A stretch of DNA of 8,051 nt from CAYSXY01 sp964435165 (GTDB lineage: Bacteria; Pseudomonadota; Alphaproteobacteria; Rickettsiales; RI-342): the NCBI GenBank assembly GCA_964435165.1, contig CAYSXY010000074.1, forward strand, positions 1 through 8,051, written 5' to 3'. The position numbers and the translations under genes are program-made. The stretch's first letter is position 1, and every line of letters starts with the position of its first letter. Below, in pieces: positions 6,162 to 8,051 of this stretch. The notes beneath the pieces were generated by a model. The model made no database searches. It saw only the letters and a list, made by a program, of their open reading frames with translations, and was not told the DNA's origin.

Positions 6162-6165
6162 CGAT

Positions 6166-7014
6166 ATGAAACAGAATTACGCTGAGAGATTTGCCGCATT
6201 ACCCACTACGCCGCTCAACAAGATGCGGATTTTGGTGAGTAATGATGATGGCATTTATGCGCCGGGTTTGAGCGTGTTGGAAGAGATTGCCCGCAGCCTG
6301 TCGGACGATGTGTGGGTGGTGGCACCGGAGACGGAACAGAGCGGAGCGGGGCATTCACTCACCATTAATGACCCGCTGCGCATCCGGCAGATTGAAAAAG
6401 ACCGTTATGCAGTGAATGGTACGCCGACGGATTGCGTGCTGCTGGCGGTGAAATCAGTCTTCGCTGATACGAAAAAGCCGGATCTGGTGCTCTCCGGAGT
6501 CAATCGCGGGTCTAATCTGGGTGAGGATGTCACCTATTCCGGCACGATCGCAGCGGCCATGGAAGGGACGCTGCTGGATATTCCGTCCATCGCGCTTAGC
6601 CAAAGCCTGAAAGATTATGATGTGATTCCCTGGGATGTCGCCAAGGTACATGCGGCAACTGTGATTCAGGCGCTCTGCAAGGCGGGCTGGCCGCCCAATG
6701 TGCTGATGAATGTCAACTTCCCTTGCCGTGATGCCGATAAAGTCAAGGGCGTGAAATTGGCGCCGCATGGTCGCCGCAAAATTGGTGACAAGCTGGCGCG
6801 CAACAAAGACCCGAAAGGCCGTCCTTATTATTGGATTGGGGCTGAGCGCAATGATGAGTCCGAATGGCCGGGGTCGGACATCAATGCCGTGAAAGACGGG
6901 TATATTACGGTCACACCACTCTCGATGGATTTGACTGAATATAAGGTGATGGAGGCGATTCGCGAAAGTTTTGAAGTCGAGCCGGTGGCATTGGACGGCG
7001 TCAAAGCGGCCTAG
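6166..7014 (+). CDS. surE: 5'-nucleotidase SurE (survival protein)
   Basis: SurE is a metal-dependent cytoplasmic phosphatase that removes phosphate from nucleoside 5'- and 3'-monophosphates, and in E. coli also acts on short polyphosphate; it aids stationary-phase and stress survival. In the 282-residue product the signature MRILVSNDDGIYAPGL occupies 20-35, with metal ligands Asp27 and Asp28. Further ligands are probably Ser59 in PETEQSGAGHS and Asn113 in LSGVNRGSNLGEDVTYSGT. VNGTPTDCV (83-91) is the conserved nucleotide-side block. Residues 1-19 extend beyond the common start; comparable short extensions occur in some alphaproteobacteria, and a GAGG ribosome binding site supports this start. 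The shorter form (263 residues, ATG 6223) cannot be excluded. It lies 102 bases after serS and 66 before pcm; surE-pcm pairing is widespread and fits a joint role in long-term survival. Confidence 0.96.
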   Translation: MKQNYAERFAALPTTPLNKMRILVSNDDGIYAPGLSVLEEIARSLSDDVWVVAPETEQSGAGHSLTINDPLRIRQIEKDRYAVNGTPTDCVLLAVKSVFADTKKPDLVLSGVNRGSNLGEDVTYSGTIAAAMEGTLLDIPSIALSQSLKDYDVIPWDVAKVHAATVIQALCKAGWPPNVLMNVNFPCRDADKVKGVKLAPHGRRKIGDKLARNKDPKGRPYYWIGAERNDESEWPGSDINAVKDGYITVTPLSMDLTEYKVMEAIRESFEVEPVALDGVKAA

Positions 7015-7024
7015 GCTCTGTTGA

Positions 7025-7053
7025 GGAATCATGTGTGATTGGCGTTCCTTTTT
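7025..7053 (+). terminator. Weak hairpin plus T-run between surE and pcm
   Basis: AATCA (7027-7031) and TGATT (7036-7040) form a 5-bp stem around TGTG, and GGAA/TTCC can close it further out. Five Ts follow at 7049-7053. The stem is AT-rich and interrupted, so at most this is a partial terminator or attenuator reducing pcm transcription from upstream. Confidence 0.2.
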
Positions 7054-7080
7054 GTAGATCGGCTGTGCTAAGCTTCAACT

Positions 7081-7758
7081 ATGGTTCAGGAACACGACAT
7101 CATTGCGCCACAGGATAAGGCGGGCAGCACGGCGGCCGATAAGATCAAGCTGATTATGCAGCTGCGTAATAGCGGAGTGCGGGATAATCGCGTTCTGTCT
7201 GCCATTGAACAGGTGCCGCGCGAGATGTTTGTCTCCGATTCGTTTCGCGGCCATGCCTATGATGATATGGCACTGCCGATAGAGCGCGGGCAGACCATCA
7301 GCCAGCCGACCGTGGTGGCATGGATGACCTGGGCGCTGGAGTTGAGTGACCGGCACCGTGTGTTGGAGATTGGAACGGGTTCCGGCTATCAGGCGGCGGT
7401 GCTGTCTAAACTGTGCCGTATGGTCTACAGCATTGAGCGCCACCGGCCGCTCTATGAGGTCGCAAAGCAGCGCTTTGCCGCGCTGGATTATCCGAATATT
7501 ACCTGCCGTTGTGGTGACGGCATGCGTGGCTGGCCGGAAGCAGCACCGTTTGACCGGGTGATTGTGACGGCTGCGGCACCGGAAATTCCCAAAAGCCTGA
7601 CAGATCAATTAGCCGATGGCGGTGTGCTGGTGGCACCGGTGGGATCAGCCGAAAACGGGCAGATGTTGCTGAGGGTTGATAAGGTCGATGGCGAGCTGCA
7701 TACCCGGCATTTGATGCCGGTGAAGTTTGTGCCGTTGTTAGAAGGGGTTGATGATTAG
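7081..7758 (+). CDS. pcm: Protein-L-isoaspartate O-methyltransferase
   Basis: Pcm methylates isoaspartyl residues formed by ageing of Asp and Asn, using S-adenosylmethionine, and so starts their repair to normal aspartate. The 225-residue product has the family block ALPIERGQTISQP (64-76), SAM-binding motif I VLEIGTGSGYQAAVL (94-108), the acidic post-motif region YSIERHRPLYEVA (116-128), GDGMRGWPEAAPFDRVIVTAA (145-165) and the late PVGS (186-189). The ATG at 7081 is the longest possible start, since an in-frame TAA lies at 7069-7071. It has no Shine-Dalgarno sequence and gives about 20 residues more at the N-terminus than E. coli Pcm. KIKLIMQLRNSGVRDNRVL (21-39) matches the usual alphaproteobacterial opening, so most of this extension is probably real. 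It is the last gene of the operon and ends 37 bases before a convergent gene. Confidence 0.96.
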   Translation: MVQEHDIIAPQDKAGSTAADKIKLIMQLRNSGVRDNRVLSAIEQVPREMFVSDSFRGHAYDDMALPIERGQTISQPTVVAWMTWALELSDRHRVLEIGTGSGYQAAVLSKLCRMVYSIERHRPLYEVAKQRFAALDYPNITCRCGDGMRGWPEAAPFDRVIVTAAAPEIPKSLTDQLADGGVLVAPVGSAENGQMLLRVDKVDGELHTRHLMPVKFVPLLEGVDD

Positions 7759-7795
7759 ATAGCATCGTCAGGAGTTGTTAACCGGAAATTTTTTT

Positions 7796-8051
7796 TCATA
7801 CCGTAATTAACTTTTCTTCGATTTGTCTCATATACTGGTGCACTATCAGCTGTAATGAAAAAGCTATCTCAAAAGTTTCTGATGGACTAAACGCAAGAGA
7901 AGCTCCAATTGGAAAAGACTTCGTATGTTCTTCTAGCCTAATTCCGACTATACACTCTTCGGGTAAGGCTTTTCCAAGCTCTATTTCATATATTTTTTTG
8001 GATTTTTTTCCTTCTGCAAACGGCGAAAATACCAGCCAATGGAATTTTCTT
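7796..8051 (-). CDS. Partial hypothetical protein, C-terminal 84 residues; gene continues past the window
   Basis: Read on the minus strand, the frame is open from the window edge through 84 codons to a TGA at 7798-7796. I do not recognise the protein. The fragment begins RKFHWLVFSPFAEGKKSKKI, continues through a hydrophobic/acidic region, and ends in a helical segment FSLQLIVHQYMRQIEEKL. It has no start inside the window, so its length is unknown. Hand-counted GC over 7801-8040 is about 37%, well below serS or pcm; at that composition stops are frequent, so an 84-codon open frame is meaningful although not conclusive. It is convergent with pcm. The composition suggests a different origin from the tatC-pcm operon, but no mobile-element gene is visible to support transfer. 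Confidence 0.6.
   Translation of the reverse strand, partial: RKFHWLVFSPFAEGKKSKKIYEIELGKALPEECIVGIRLEEHTKSFPIGASLAFSPSETFEIAFSLQLIVHQYMRQIEEKLITV

Noticed and set aside
6454..7608. Long antisense reading frames opposite surE (192 codons) and pcm (177 codons)
   Set aside because: They are mirror frames of well-identified genes, have no family-like motifs, and arise easily opposite GC-moderate coding sequence.
7789..7796. Run of eight Ts after pcm as a terminator
   Set aside because: No convincing GC-rich stem precedes it; only a 5-bp wobble-containing stem (about 7750-7770) was found.
1..8051. CRISPR array, tRNA, rRNA, classical IS or prophage signatures
   Set aside because: No regularly spaced repeats, cloverleaf-like sequences, transposase or phage proteins were seen; this was by reading only, not by a covariance-model search.

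Overview
The window looks like a chromosomal segment from an alphaproteobacterium. The right-hand part carries tatC, serS, surE and pcm in that order on the + strand, a neighbourhood typical of that class. The SerRS and Pcm proteins also read like alphaproteobacterial versions. The core genes have moderate GC (roughly mid-50s percent in stretches I counted). I cannot place the organism below class level.

Left part (1-3470). A short AT-rich gap at the edge is followed by a minus-strand gene for an HTTM-family polytopic membrane protein (112-1548). A 165-bp divergent intergenic region with three inverted repeats separates it from an unrecognised 160-residue protein on the + strand (1714-2196). 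That gene converges on a minus-strand gene of the sn-glycerol-1-phosphate dehydrogenase (AraM/EgsA) family (2193-3470). The two stop codons share one TTAA.

Right part (3471-7758). A 61-bp divergent gap leads into tatC, which here is not preceded by tatA/tatB. Between tatC and serS lies a 393-bp insert: a small GIY-YIG nuclease gene bracketed by two inverted copies of a 31-bp REP-like palindrome. The operon then continues with serS (seryl-tRNA synthetase), surE (survival nucleotidase, with a 19-residue N-terminal extension) and pcm (L-isoaspartyl protein repair methyltransferase). TatC exports folded proteins, SerRS charges tRNA, and SurE and Pcm are stress and stationary-phase maintenance enzymes that often sit together.

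Right edge (7759-8051). The sequence turns AT-rich (about 37% GC by hand count over 7801-8040). It holds the last 84 codons of a minus-strand gene that runs out of the window and that I do not recognise.

The most unusual item is the palindrome-flanked GIY-YIG cassette inside the tatC-serS operon. I saw no CRISPR array, rRNA, tRNA, classical IS element or phage gene.
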